Source: Gemmatimonadota bacterium
GTDB taxonomy: Bacteria; Gemmatimonadota; Gemmatimonadetes; Gemmatimonadales; Gemmatimonadaceae
DNA length: 64,000 bases
Reading direction: 5' to 3'
Assembly: GCA_021299375.1 (NCBI GenBank)
Contig: JAJTGR010000052.1
Location: forward strand, 1 to 64,000
The notes below the pieces were generated by a model. The model was not told the origin of the DNA, did no database searches, and was given only the letters and a program-made list of their open reading frames with translations. Both the position numbers and the translations under genes were made by a program. Position 1 is the first letter of the stretch; each line of letters starts with the position of its first letter. Below are positions 33,805 through 42,927 of the stretch, piece after piece.

Positions 33805-36800
33805 GTGCTGCTGCGCCCCTTCTCACTCGCCGCCGCGGCGCTCGCGGCCCTTCCCCTCGGCGCCCAGACGCCGGCGGCCCGCCCACAGGGAACGGCCGCC
33901 GCCCGCCCGCTGCCCCTCGAGGCCACCCGACGCTTCGCCCTCGACACGCGCGAGGGCACGTGGCTGTCGGTGGATGTCAGCCCCGATGGCCGGTCGCTCG
34001 TGTTCGACATGCTGGGCGATCTGTATCTCATGCCCTTTGCCGGTGGCGACGCCACGCGGCTCACGAGCGGGCTGGCCTATGATACGCAGCCCCGCTTCAG
34101 CCCCGACGGCAAGACGATTGTGTTCATCTCCGACCGGCAGGGTGCGGACAATGTGCACACGCTCGATCTCGCGACCAGGGAAGTGAAGGAGATCACGCGG
34201 GGGCGCGCCAATGTGTACCTGTCGCCCGAGTACTCGCCCGATGGCAAGTACATCGTGGCCAGCAAGGGTGGCTTCCGCGGTGGCTTGCCTACGCTGTGGA
34301 TGTACCATGTGGACGGCGGCAACGGTGTCGCGTTGTACACGGCGCCACCTGCCGCTGCCGGCGGCCAGGCGGTGCAGCAGGCCGGCGCGGCGTTCACCGC
34401 CGATGGCCGCTTCGTGTACTTCACGCAGCGCACTGGGGCCTGGAACTACAACGCGCAGTTTCCGCAGTACCAGATCTGGAGCTACGACCGCGAGACGGGC
34501 GATCGGGAGCCGTTGTCCTCGCGCTACGGCTCGGCGGTGCGCCCCACACTGAGCCCCGATGGCAAGTGGCTCGTGTATGGCTCGCGCTACGAGAACAGGA
34601 CGGGATTGCGCATCCGTGACCTCGCCACCGGCGACGAGCATTGGCTCGCGTATCCCGTGCAACGCGATGAAATGGAATCGCGCGCGCCCATGGATGCGCT
34701 CCCCGGCATGAGCTTCACCCCGGACTCGAGGGAGCTCGTGGCCAGCTACGGCAACAAGCTCTGGCGCGTTGCCGTGGACGGCAGCGGGCAGGTGGAGATT
34801 CCATTCCGTGTGCAGGCGCAGGTGGAGGTGGGGCCGGAACTGTCGTTCACGTATCCCATCGCCGACAGTGCGCAGTTCAACGCCCGACAGATCCGCGATG
34901 CGGTGCCGAGCCCGGATGGTGGGCAGCTGGCCTTTGTGGCGATGGACCGGCTTTACGTGATGGACTGGCCCCGCGGCACGCCACGCCGTGTCTCCACGCT
35001 CGACGCCATCGAGGCCGAGCCCGCGTGGTCACCCGATGGCAAGGCGCTGGCATGGGTGACTTGGACGCCCACCGGTGGGCGGTTGTACCGGGCGGCGCTG
35101 GCGGCAGGGCGCACCACCCGGGTGACACCCGTGAGCCGCGGCACGGCCACGCTGCGCCAGCCGGTCTTCACGCCGAACGGCGCGCGCATCGTGGCCCTCA
35201 GCACGCCGGCGCAGGGCCGGCTCGACCAGACCGGCGTGACGGGCACCACCGACCTGGTGTGGTTCGCCGCGTCGCCGGCCGGCCCTGACGGCAGCGCGCC
35301 CGCGGTGATCGCCCGTGCGGCTGGCCGCAGCAAGCCACACTTCGCGAAAGACACGTCGCGCATCTACCTCTCGTCGAACAACGGGCTGGTCTCCATCCGC
35401 TGGGATGGCACCGACCCGCAGCAGCACGTGCGCGTGGTGGGCGCGAGCACCGGCGGCGCGACCGACGATGATCACGGCCACACGGACCTCACGCTGTCGG
35501 AGCTGGAGTTTGCACGCCATCCGGAGGAACCCGGCTCTCCAGGGCCGCCGGCGCAGCTGGTCATGATGGCGCCCACCGGCGATGTGGCCCTCGCGCAGCT
35601 CAGTGCCGACTTCTACACGGTGGTGGTACCACCGCGCGGGACGCAGGCCACGGTGAATGTCGCCGAACCGGCGTCGGCCACCTTCCCCGTGCGCAAGCTC
35701 ACCGAGATCGGTGGCCAGTTCCCCGCCTGGTCGGCCGACGGCCGGCGTGTGCACTGGTCGATGGGCAATGCACACGTGGTGTACCACCTCGACTCGGCGG
35801 TGGCTCGTGACGCCGCGATCGCCGCCGCGCGCGTCGACACAAGCCTCGCCGAGAGCGGTCGCCCGCGACCGTACGCGCCGAGTGAAACGCGCGTGCTGGT
35901 GCCTGTGACGCGCGACCTGCCCACGGGTACGGTGGTGCTGCGCAATGCGAAACTGGTGACCATGAAGGGCGACGAGATCATCGCCCGCGGTGAGGTGGTC
36001 GTGCGCAACAACCGCATCACGGCTGTGGGCGCGTCGGGCACGGTGGCGGTACCGGCAGGGGCGCGGGAGATGGACCTCGCCGGCGCCACGGTCATTCCGG
36101 GATTCGTGGACACGCATGCGCACCTGCGCGCCGAACGCGGGACGATTCACGAAACGCAGCCCTGGGCGTACCTCGCCAACCTCGCGTACGGCGTGACCAC
36201 CACGCGCGACCCGCAAACGGGCACCACCGATGTGCTCACCTATCAGGACCTGGTCGACGCGGGGCAGATCCTTGGGCCGCGCATCTATTCCACCGGCCCC
36301 GGCGTGTTCTCGCAGGACAACATCCGCGACCAGGAACATGCGCGGAGCATGCTCAAGCGTTACAGCAGCTACTACGACACCAAGACGATCAAGATGTACG
36401 TGTCGGGTGTGCGACAGGTGCGGCAGTGGATCATCACCGCCGCGCGCGAGCAGCAGCTCATGCCCACCACCGAAGGCTCGCTCGACGTGAAGCTCAACCT
36501 CTCCGAGACGCTCGACGGGTATCCGGGCCTCGAGCACTCCATGGGCATCACGCCGCTCGGTACTGACGTGACGGGCTTCATGGCGTGGTCCAAGCGTGCC
36601 TACACGCCGACGCTGCTGGTGAACTACGGCGGGCCGTGGGCGGAAAACTGGTTCTACACCAAGGAGAACCCGTGGGCCGACCCCAAGCTGCAGCGCTTCA
36701 CCGCGTACGAGGAACTGGCAAGCAAGACGCGCCGCCGCATGGCGAGCCTGCCCAATGGCGGCACCGCCGGCGGCTGGTTCCGCGATGAGGAGTACGTGTT

Positions 36801-37212
36801 CCCGCAGCTCGCGGCCGATGCCACGAAGATCCTGCGCGCCGGAGGCCGGCTGGGCATCGGGAGTCACGGCCAGCTGCAGGGGCTGGGATACCACTGGGAG
36901 CTGTGGGCCATGGCCAGCGGCGGCATGACCAACCACGAAGCATTGCGTGTGGCCACCATCATCGGCGCGTCCGACATCGGCCTGCAGAACGATCTGGGTT
37001 CGATCGAACCGGGCAAGCTCGCCGACCTCGTGATTCTCGACAAGGATCCGCTGGCCGACCTGCGCAACACCAACACGGTGCGCTACGTGATGAAGAACGG
37101 CCGCCTCTATGACGGCACCACGCTGGCCGAACTGCACCCGACGCGGAAGGACGGGCCCGTGGTGCCGAACCGTCCGATCACGCCGGAGACCAAGGCGGGC
37201 ACCGGCAAGTGA
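33805..37212 (+). CDS. Exported PD40-propeller amidohydrolase
   Basis: A 1135-residue two-part protein with a signal peptide (VLLRPFSLAAAALAALPLGAQ). Residues ~40-700 are TolB/PD40-type propeller blades, shown by repeats such as SPDGRSLVF, SPDGKTIVFISDRQG, SPDGKWLVYGSR and SPDGKALAW. The C-terminal ~430 residues are a metal-dependent amidohydrolase (imidazolonepropionase-like): VIPGFVDTHAHL near 763-773 gives the first two metal histidines; further landmarks are KTIKMYVSG (~860), GLEHSMG (~910), GIGSHGQLQGLGYHWELW and the C-terminal GSIEPGKLADLVILDKDPL. Fusions of this kind are common in Gemmatimonadota and may act on imidopeptides or cyclic amides. GTG 33805 begins the signal; GTG 33754 is possible. 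The next gene overlaps by four bases. Confidence 0.85.
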   Translation: MLLRPFSLAAAALAALPLGAQTPAARPQGTAAARPLPLEATRRFALDTREGTWLSVDVSPDGRSLVFDMLGDLYLMPFAGGDATRLTSGLAYDTQPRFSPDGKTIVFISDRQGADNVHTLDLATREVKEITRGRANVYLSPEYSPDGKYIVASKGGFRGGLPTLWMYHVDGGNGVALYTAPPAAAGGQAVQQAGAAFTADGRFVYFTQRTGAWNYNAQFPQYQIWSYDRETGDREPLSSRYGSAVRPTLSPDGKWLVYGSRYENRTGLRIRDLATGDEHWLAYPVQRDEMESRAPMDALPGMSFTPDSRELVASYGNKLWRVAVDGSGQVEIPFRVQAQVEVGPELSFTYPIADSAQFNARQIRDAVPSPDGGQLAFVAMDRLYVMDWPRGTPRRVSTLDAIEAEPAWSPDGKALAWVTWTPTGGRLYRAALAAGRTTRVTPVSRGTATLRQPVFTPNGARIVALSTPAQGRLDQTGVTGTTDLVWFAASPAGPDGSAPAVIARAAGRSKPHFAKDTSRIYLSSNNGLVSIRWDGTDPQQHVRVVGASTGGATDDDHGHTDLTLSELEFARHPEEPGSPGPPAQLVMMAPTGDVALAQLSADFYTVVVPPRGTQATVNVAEPASATFPVRKLTEIGGQFPAWSADGRRVHWSMGNAHVVYHLDSAVARDAAIAAARVDTSLAESGRPRPYAPSETRVLVPVTRDLPTGTVVLRNAKLVTMKGDEIIARGEVVVRNNRITAVGASGTVAVPAGAREMDLAGATVIPGFVDTHAHLRAERGTIHETQPWAYLANLAYGVTTTRDPQTGTTDVLTYQDLVDAGQILGPRIYSTGPGVFSQDNIRDQEHARSMLKRYSSYYDTKTIKMYVSGVRQVRQWIITAAREQQLMPTTEGSLDVKLNLSETLDGYPGLEHSMGITPLGTDVTGFMAWSKRAYTPTLLVNYGGPWAENWFYTKENPWADPKLQRFTAYEELASKTRRRMASLPNGGTAGGWFRDEEYVFPQLAADATKILRAGGRLGIGSHGQLQGLGYHWELWAMASGGMTNHEALRVATIIGASDIGLQNDLGSIEPGKLADLVILDKDPLADLRNTNTVRYVMKNGRLYDGTTLAELHPTRKDGPVVPNRPITPETKAGTGK

Positions 37213-38540
37213 CAGGGGCGCCGGGCCGGTCTTCGGAAGGGCACGCCCCACGTCATTTCGGGTTCACCGCGTCGACGTCGGTGCTCATCGCCAACATGGT
37301 GGGTACCGGCGTGTTCACCGCGCTGGGCTTTCAGGCGGTGGCGCTCCACACGGGTGCCGCGCTCCTCTCGTTGTGGGTGGTGGGGGGCGTGGTGGCACTG
37401 TGCGGCGCGCTCGCCTATGCCGAACTGGGCGCCATGTATCCGCACTCCGGCGGGGAGTTCGTCTATCTCGGCCGGGCCTGGCATGCCCTGCTCGGCTTCC
37501 TGGGCGGCTGGGTTTCCATGACGGTGGGCTTCGCGGCACCCATCGCGCTCGCGGGGATCGCCTTCGGGCGGTATCTGTCGGCCATCGTGCCGGTCACTCC
37601 GCTGTCCGCGTCACTGCTGGTGGTGGCGCTCATCGTGGGCATTCACCTGGCCGGCCTGCACGCCGCGAAGCGTTTCCAGGTGCTCATCACCGGCACCCAG
37701 CTCGCTTTGGTGACCTCGTTCATCGTTGCCGGGCTCACTTTCGCGTCGCCGGTGCCGATCGACATGGGGTGGGACGAGGTCGGCCGCGGCGGGGCGTGGG
37801 GTGAGATCCTCTCCGCGCCCTATGCCGTGTCGCTGGTCTACGTGTCGTTCGCGTTCACCGGGTGGAACGCCGCCGGCTACATCGCCGGGGAGATCGAGAC
37901 GCCGCATCGCACCATCCCGCGTGCCGTGGTGGCGAGTACGCTGCTGGTCACGGTGCTCTATGTGCTGCTCAACCTGAGCTTCCTGCGCACGGTGCCGCTG
38001 GAGGTGGTGGCCGGCAAGGTGGAGGTGGGGGCGCTGTCGGCGACCGCCATGTTTGGCGCCCGAGGCGGCCAGGTCATGAGCGCCATCATTGCCGCCGTGC
38101 TGATTGCGACCATCAGCTCGATGGTACTCGGCGGCTCGCGGGTGACGCACGCCGTGGCCGCGTCGTTGCCGCAGTGGCGCGTGCTCGGCGCGCGCGGCGC
38201 CGATGGCGTGCCGCGCAACGCCATTCTTGCCCAGGGCATGCTGATCCTGGCGTTGCTGCTCACCAACTCATTCGAGCAGGTGATGCTCTACGCGGGCTTC
38301 ACGCTCAACCTCATGTCGCTGCTCACGGTGCTCGGCATGATGCGCCTGCGACGCACCGCGCCGGTGGCCGAGCGACCGTACCGCGCTTGGGGCTATCCGG
38401 TGACCCCGCTGGTGTACGTCGCCCTCAGCCTGTGGACGCTGGGCACGCTGCTCAGCGAGCGGCCGCTGGCGTCGCTGGCCGGGCTCGGTACGGTGCTGGT
38501 GGGGGCCGTCATCTGGCGGGCTGCGGGGGGCAGGCGGTGA
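37209..38540 (+). CDS. APC-family amino acid permease
   Basis: A 443-residue inner-membrane transporter with about 12 hydrophobic segments. TM1 has the APC motif ANMVGTGVFTALGFQ, and the TM2-3 region VALCGALAYAELGAMYPHSGGEFVYL matches the signature of amino-acid/polyamine antiporters. SFAFTGWNAAGYIAGEIETPHRTIPRA is the conserved TM6 segment. GTG 37209 overlaps the amidohydrolase stop by four bases (GTGA), so hydrolase and permease are probably translated together and could handle the same compound: the exported enzyme releasing an amino acid that the permease imports. Substrate unknown. Related to, but not a close copy of, the permease at 17231-18556. Confidence 0.85.
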   Translation: MTGAPGRSSEGHAPRHFGFTASTSVLIANMVGTGVFTALGFQAVALHTGAALLSLWVVGGVVALCGALAYAELGAMYPHSGGEFVYLGRAWHALLGFLGGWVSMTVGFAAPIALAGIAFGRYLSAIVPVTPLSASLLVVALIVGIHLAGLHAAKRFQVLITGTQLALVTSFIVAGLTFASPVPIDMGWDEVGRGGAWGEILSAPYAVSLVYVSFAFTGWNAAGYIAGEIETPHRTIPRAVVASTLLVTVLYVLLNLSFLRTVPLEVVAGKVEVGALSATAMFGARGGQVMSAIIAAVLIATISSMVLGGSRVTHAVAASLPQWRVLGARGADGVPRNAILAQGMLILALLLTNSFEQVMLYAGFTLNLMSLLTVLGMMRLRRTAPVAERPYRAWGYPVTPLVYVALSLWTLGTLLSERPLASLAGLGTVLVGAVIWRAAGGRR

Positions 38541-38572
38541 GCAGCCACGAGGCGCCGGCCGTTTCCTGACGG

Positions 38573-39760
38573 TCACTGGGCGATCTGCTGCGCCACCTCG
38601 AGCAGCAGTTCGTCGTTGCCGCGCGCCGCGACCAGCGACAGGCCCAAGGGACACCCTTGCAGCGTGGCCAGCGGCAGCGACAGCTGCGGTAGGCCGCCGA
38701 GCCCCGCGGTGCAAAGCAGCGCCAGCGCGCGCTCGCGGAACGCCACCGTTTCGGCAGGAGCCAGGCCACGCAGCGGCGCGATGTCGGGCACGGTGGGGAG
38801 CACCAGAATGGCGTCGTCGGCCAGCAGCGTCTCGAGGTGGGCGCGAATCATGTCGCGTCGCCGCTGCATGGGCGCCACCTCCAGAGGGTCCGTCTGCGCG
38901 ACTGCGGCGAATCGCACAGCAATCTGCGGGCCGAAGGTGGGGTGTGCGCTGCTGACCCATTCGCGATGCGTGGCCCAGATATCGGCGTACTGCAGCACAC
39001 GGAAGACGTCGAACCACGCCGACAGCCCCTCGGGGCTGAGCGTGATCGGTGTGGCGGTGCCCAGCACGGCCTGCACACGGCTCAGCGCCGGGTGCAGGGC
39101 GGCGGCAGCCTCGGGCACCGCCAGCGCCCACGCGTCGGTGGCCAGAAGCAGGCGGCCGGGGCGTCGTGCCGGCGCCGCGTCGGCACCGGACCGGGACAGC
39201 AGCACGGTGCCCACCCGCGCCAGCAGCGCGGCGTCGCGCGCGAACCAGCCGCAGGTGTCGAAGCTCGGCGCCAGCGGACACGCTCCATCGAGCGGGATGC
39301 GCCCGTGGGTGGGGCGTAGGCCGTAGAGGCCGCAGAAGCTCGCCGGCGCTCGTACCGAGCCACCGGTGTCACTGCCGATGGCGAAGTCCACCAGCCCGCC
39401 GGCGACCGCCGCTGCCGAGCCGCTCGAAGAGCCACCCGGCACGCGCCCCGGTGCGGCAGGGTTCACGGGCGTGCCGTAGTGCGCATTCTCCCCAGTGAGG
39501 CTGAACGCCATCTCTTCGGTGTGCGTCCGGCCCACCATGGTGGCACCGGCTCCCAGCAGCCGATCGAGGACCCACGCATGGCGATCGGCCGGCGCGTGCG
39601 TGGCGAGCCAGTCGGGGCTGCCGAACCCCGTACGGTGGCCGGCCACATCGAAGAGATCCTTGAGGCCGAACGTCAGCCCGTCGAGGACGCCGTGCCCGGT
39701 TGGAGCGCAGGCGACATGCGTGTGGCGGCAGAAGGCCCCGAGGGGGTCGTGGTCGAGCAT
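38573..39760 (-). CDS. Amidase-signature family enzyme
   Basis: A 395-residue cytoplasmic hydrolase of the amidase signature family. The catalytic Lys is Lys34 in FGLKDLFDV, the Gly/Ser-rich loop GGSSSGSAAAVAGG is at 109-122, and the nucleophile is Ser135 in GSDTGGSVRAPA. It is shorter than typical GatA (~480) and lacks GatA's C-terminal part, so it is more likely a stand-alone amidase (hydrolysing small aliphatic or aryl amides) than a tRNA amidotransferase subunit. Start ATG 39760; GTG 39766 lies two codons upstream. It is convergent with the APC permease and divergent from the DUF6671 gene. Confidence 0.85.
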   Translation of the reverse strand: MLDHDPLGAFCRHTHVACAPTGHGVLDGLTFGLKDLFDVAGHRTGFGSPDWLATHAPADRHAWVLDRLLGAGATMVGRTHTEEMAFSLTGENAHYGTPVNPAAPGRVPGGSSSGSAAAVAGGLVDFAIGSDTGGSVRAPASFCGLYGLRPTHGRIPLDGACPLAPSFDTCGWFARDAALLARVGTVLLSRSGADAAPARRPGRLLLATDAWALAVPEAAAALHPALSRVQAVLGTATPITLSPEGLSAWFDVFRVLQYADIWATHREWVSSAHPTFGPQIAVRFAAVAQTDPLEVAPMQRRRDMIRAHLETLLADDAILVLPTVPDIAPLRGLAPAETVAFRERALALLCTAGLGGLPQLSLPLATLQGCPLGLSLVAARGNDELLLEVAQQIAQ

Positions 39761-39795
39761 GCTCACGTGGAAGGGGCCCCGCTTGCCCGGGCGAC

Positions 39796-39807
39796 TATGC
39801 TCCCAAT
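39796..39807 (+). promoter_or_regulatory. Likely -10 box of a leaderless promoter (DUF6671 gene)
   Basis: TATGCT (39796-39801), then CCCAAT, then ATG 39808. It overlaps the region upstream of the divergent amidase gene. Confidence 0.5.
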
Positions 39808-40677
39808 ATGCACCCCTACCACGGCACCCGCGTGGCGTTGGCTACGCTGCACGCGAAGGCGCAGGCTATTGCGCCGGCGCTTCAGCGCCACGTGGGGGCG
39901 ATCATCGAGGCCGTGCCGGTCGACACGGATGCGCTTGGCACTTTCTCCGGCGAGCGTGAGCGGACCGCACCCGCTCCCGCCGTCTGCGTAGCGAAAGCGC
40001 GTCTTGGCATGCAGGCCGCCGGGTTGCCGTATGGCATGGCCAGCGAAGGCAGCTTCGGTCCGCACCCGCTCATACCGTTCGTGCCGGGTGGTGCCGAGTG
40101 GCTGGCGTTCGTGGACGATGCGCGGGGGCTCGTGCTTGTCGAGGAGTGCCTCGCCGACGCCACCAACTTTTCGCACCTCGAGCTGGGTGGCGACGCACCC
40201 GACCCGGCGCTGGATGCGTGGCTCGAGCGCGTGGGCTTCCCGGCGCATGCCGTCCTGGTGCGGCCCGCCGGTGTGCCGGCCGTCGACGGCGCGGTACCCG
40301 CGCTGGTCAAGGGCATCGTGTCGCCCGCCGATCTCGCTCACGCGGTGGCCGGCGCACGGCGCGTGTCACCGCGTGGCGTTGCCCTCGTGGAGACGGACAT
40401 GCGGGCGCACTGCAACCCCACGCGCATGGCCAGCATCGCCAGCCTCGCCGAGCGCCTGGCGAGGCGCCTGGCGGCGTGCTGTCCCGCGTGCCGTGCACCT
40501 GGGTGGGGACGCGTGGCGACGACGCCGGGCCTTGCCTGCGGTTGGTGCGGCACCCCCACGGCGCTCGTTCTCGAAGAGACGTGGGGCTGCACCTGCTGCC
40601 GCCACCGGGAGGGGCACCCGCGTGCGGATGGCCGCCGCACTGCGGACCCTGGCCAGTGTCCGTCGTGCAACCCTTGA
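39808..40677 (+). CDS. DUF6671 family protein with zinc-ribbon tail
   Basis: A 289-residue soluble protein. The N-terminal ~215 residues match DUF6671: GTRVALATLHAKAQAIAPAL, VDTDALGTFSGERER, KARLGMQAAGLPYGMASEGSFGPHP (core SEGSFGPHP) and VETDMRAHCNPTRM. The last ~70 residues hold a cysteine-rich zinc ribbon (CPAC, CGWC, CTCCRH, CPSC). The function of the family is unknown; the combination of a conserved acidic/His-rich core and a metal-binding tail suggests an enzyme. ATG 39808 is set by the TATGCT box six bases upstream and by the family N-terminus; the frame is open further upstream but inside the amidase. Confidence 0.75.
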   Translation: MHPYHGTRVALATLHAKAQAIAPALQRHVGAIIEAVPVDTDALGTFSGERERTAPAPAVCVAKARLGMQAAGLPYGMASEGSFGPHPLIPFVPGGAEWLAFVDDARGLVLVEECLADATNFSHLELGGDAPDPALDAWLERVGFPAHAVLVRPAGVPAVDGAVPALVKGIVSPADLAHAVAGARRVSPRGVALVETDMRAHCNPTRMASIASLAERLARRLAACCPACRAPGWGRVATTPGLACGWCGTPTALVLEETWGCTCCRHREGHPRADGRRTADPGQCPSCNP

Positions 40678-40752
40678 GGTGCACGGACGGACGCGGTTGG
40701 CGTGGTCGGCGGGGACACCTCGCGTCGGCAACCCACCGGGAGCCCACCGGGC

Positions 40753-42843
40753 TCACGCCTTCGACAACAGGGGAATGAGCAGCAGCGCCACGATGTTGAT
40801 GATCTTGATCAGCGGGTTGATGGCCGGGCCGGCCGTATCCTTGTAGGGGTCACCCACCGTATCGCCGGTGACGGCCGCCTTGTGGGCGTCGCTTCCTTTG
40901 CCGCCGTGATGCCCTTCCTCGATGTACTTCTTCGCGTTGTCCCACGCGCCACCGCCGGTGCACATGGAGATGGCGACGAAGAGCCCCGTCACGATCGTGC
41001 CCATGAGCAGCCCGCCCAGCGCTGCGCCGCCGAGCAGAAGCCCCACGATCGCGGGAATCACGAGCGGCAGCATCGAGGGCAGGATCATCTCGCGGATGGC
41101 CGCCCTGGTCAGCAGGTCCACGGCGCGGTCGTACTGCGGCTTCTGTGTGCCCGTCATGATGCCGGGCAGCTCGCGGAACTGACGGCGGACCTCCTCCACC
41201 ACGGCACCGGCGGCCCGTCCCACGGCCTGCATGGCCGAGGCGCCGAACAGGTAGGGGATCATGCCGCCCACCAGCAGGCCGATCACGACCTTCGGATCGT
41301 CGATGGAGAAATTCACCGGCGCGCCGAGGTGGGTGCCCAGCCGGCTGCTGTAGTCGGCAAAGAGCACCAGGGCCGCGAGTCCCGCCGAGCCGATGGCATA
41401 GCCCTTGGTCACGGCCTTGGTGGTATTGCCCACGGCATCGAGGGCGTCGGTGGTCTTGCGGATCTCGGGGCCGAGGTGGCTCATCTCGGCGATCCCGCCA
41501 GCGTTGTCGGTGATGGGGCCGTAGGCGTCGAGCGCCACGATCATGCCCGCCATGGACAGCATGGACGTGGCGGCAATGGCCACGCCGTACAGCCCGGCGA
41601 TCTGGTAGCAGGCATAGATGGCGATGGCCACCGCAAGCACCGGCGCCGCCGTGGACCGCATGGACACCGCGAGACCGGCGATGACGTTGGTGCCGTGCCC
41701 CGTCTCCGATGCCTTCGCGATCTGCCGTACGGGGCCGTACTCGGTGGCCGTGTAGAACTCGGTGATCAGCACCATCGCCGCGGTGAGCGCGAGGCCGACC
41801 AACGCGCAGAGGAGCAGGTTGGTGGCCTGATCGCCGGGGAACATGGCCCGCGTGACGAAGAAGAACGCCGCCGCGGCGAGTACGCCGGACACGATCAGCC
41901 CGCGGTACAGCGCGTTCATGATCTTGCCGCCGGGCTTCACGTTCACGAAAAACGTGCCGACGATGGACGCGGGAATGGAGACGGCGCCGAGCACCAGCGG
42001 ATAGAGTACGCCGGTGTGGCCATACGTCGACCAGGACAGGCCGGCCACCAGCATGGCGGCGATCACCGTGACCGCATACGTCTCGAAGAGGTCGGCCGCC
42101 ATGCCGGCGCAGTCGCCGACGTTGTCGCCCACGTTGTCGGCAATCACGGCCGGGTTGCGCGGGTCGTCCTCCGGGATGCCGGCCTCTACCTTGCCCACGA
42201 GGTCCGCGCCCACATCGGCCCCCTTGGTGAAGATGCCGCCGCCAAGGCGAGCGAAGATCGAGATGAGCGACGAGCCGAAGGCGAGGCCGACCAGCGGCTC
42301 GAGGGCACGGGTGACCGCCGTTTCGTCGGTGCCGCCGCCCAGGGTCACGTAATAGAAGCCGGCGACGCCAAGCAGGCCGAGGCCGACCACAAGCATGCCG
42401 GTGATGGCGCCGCCCTTGAACGAGACGTTCAGCGCTGCGTTGAGGCCGACGGTAGCCGCCTGCGCCGTCCGGGAGTTGGCGCGCACCGACACGTACATGC
42501 CGATGAAACCGGCCACGCCCGACAGAACCGCCCCGAGGGCGAAGCCGATGGCCGTCAGCCAGCTGCCCAGCCCGACGCCAACCGCGAGGAACAGCACCAC
42601 CCCCACGGCAGCAATGGTGGTGTATTGACGCTTCAGGTAGGCATCGGCGCCTTCCTGGATGGCGCTGGCGATCTGCTGCATGCGGTCGTTGCCGGCGGGC
42701 TGGGCGACGATCCAGCGGGCCGACACGATGCCGTACCCAATGGCCACCGCGGCGCAGCCAAGGGCGAGTATGAGGGCGTACTGTTCGAGCACGAGAGAGG
42801 GGATGGAAGGAACGACGCGTCCGGACTGTCGAAACGTCACCAT
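40753..42843 (-). CDS. hppA: Membrane-bound H+-translocating pyrophosphatase, K+-independent type
   Basis: A 696-residue inner-membrane pump with ~16 transmembrane helices that couples PPi hydrolysis to proton export. The catalytic block [22 protein letters not shown] and [20 protein letters not shown] (given in two parts) is at ~200-245. [18 protein letters not shown] near residue 470 has Lys and Thr at the two positions that distinguish K+-independent (K, T) from K+-dependent (A, A/G) enzymes. The second acidic motif near the C-terminus is [20 protein letters not shown]. Start ATG 42843 is taken, though GTG 42792 would give a more usual N-terminus. Divergent from the S15 peptidase, 84 bp apart. 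It recovers PPi energy under low-energy conditions. Confidence 0.93.
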   Translation of the reverse strand: MVTFRQSGRVVPSIPSLVLEQYALILALGCAAVAIGYGIVSARWIVAQPAGNDRMQQIASAIQEGADAYLKRQYTTIAAVGVVLFLAVGVGLGSWLTAIGFALGAVLSGVAGFIGMYVSVRANSRTAQAATVGLNAALNVSFKGGAITGMLVVGLGLLGVAGFYYVTLGGGTDETAVTRALEPLVGLAFGSSLISIFARLGGGIFTKGADVGADLVGKVEAGIPEDDPRNPAVIADNVGDNVGDCAGMAADLFETYAVTVIAAMLVAGLSWSTYGHTGVLYPLVLGAVSIPASIVGTFFVNVKPGGKIMNALYRGLIVSGVLAAAAFFFVTRAMFPGDQATNLLLCALVGLALTAAMVLITEFYTATEYGPVRQIAKASETGHGTNVIAGLAVSMRSTAAPVLAVAIAIYACYQIAGLYGVAIAATSMLSMAGMIVALDAYGPITDNAGGIAEMSHLGPEIRKTTDALDAVGNTTKAVTKGYAIGSAGLAALVLFADYSSRLGTHLGAPVNFSIDDPKVVIGLLVGGMIPYLFGASAMQAVGRAAGAVVEEVRRQFRELPGIMTGTQKPQYDRAVDLLTRAAIREMILPSMLPLVIPAIVGLLLGGAALGGLLMGTIVTGLFVAISMCTGGGAWDNAKKYIEEGHHGGKGSDAHKAAVTGDTVGDPYKDTAGPAINPLIKIINIVALLLIPLLSKA

Positions 42844-42857
42844 TCGTCCCTGATATT
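42844..42857 (-). promoter_or_regulatory. Possible -10 box upstream of hppA
   Basis: Minus-strand AATATC (42857-42852) lies 8 nt before ATG 42843. It would make the hppA message leaderless or nearly so and supports ATG 42843. Confidence 0.3.
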
Positions 42858-42927
42858 GCCAGCGTGTCCCTGGTACGGGCGCACCGGTCGGCTTGTCCGT
42901 CGCGGTGCGGCTCGGCAGCTTCCCGGC

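Noticed and set aside
40702..42927. Open frame of 742 codons upstream of, and in frame with, the S15 peptidase
   Set aside because: It is the antisense of hppA, rich in His, Gly, Arg and Asp; the peptidase has its own lipoprotein signal at 42928.
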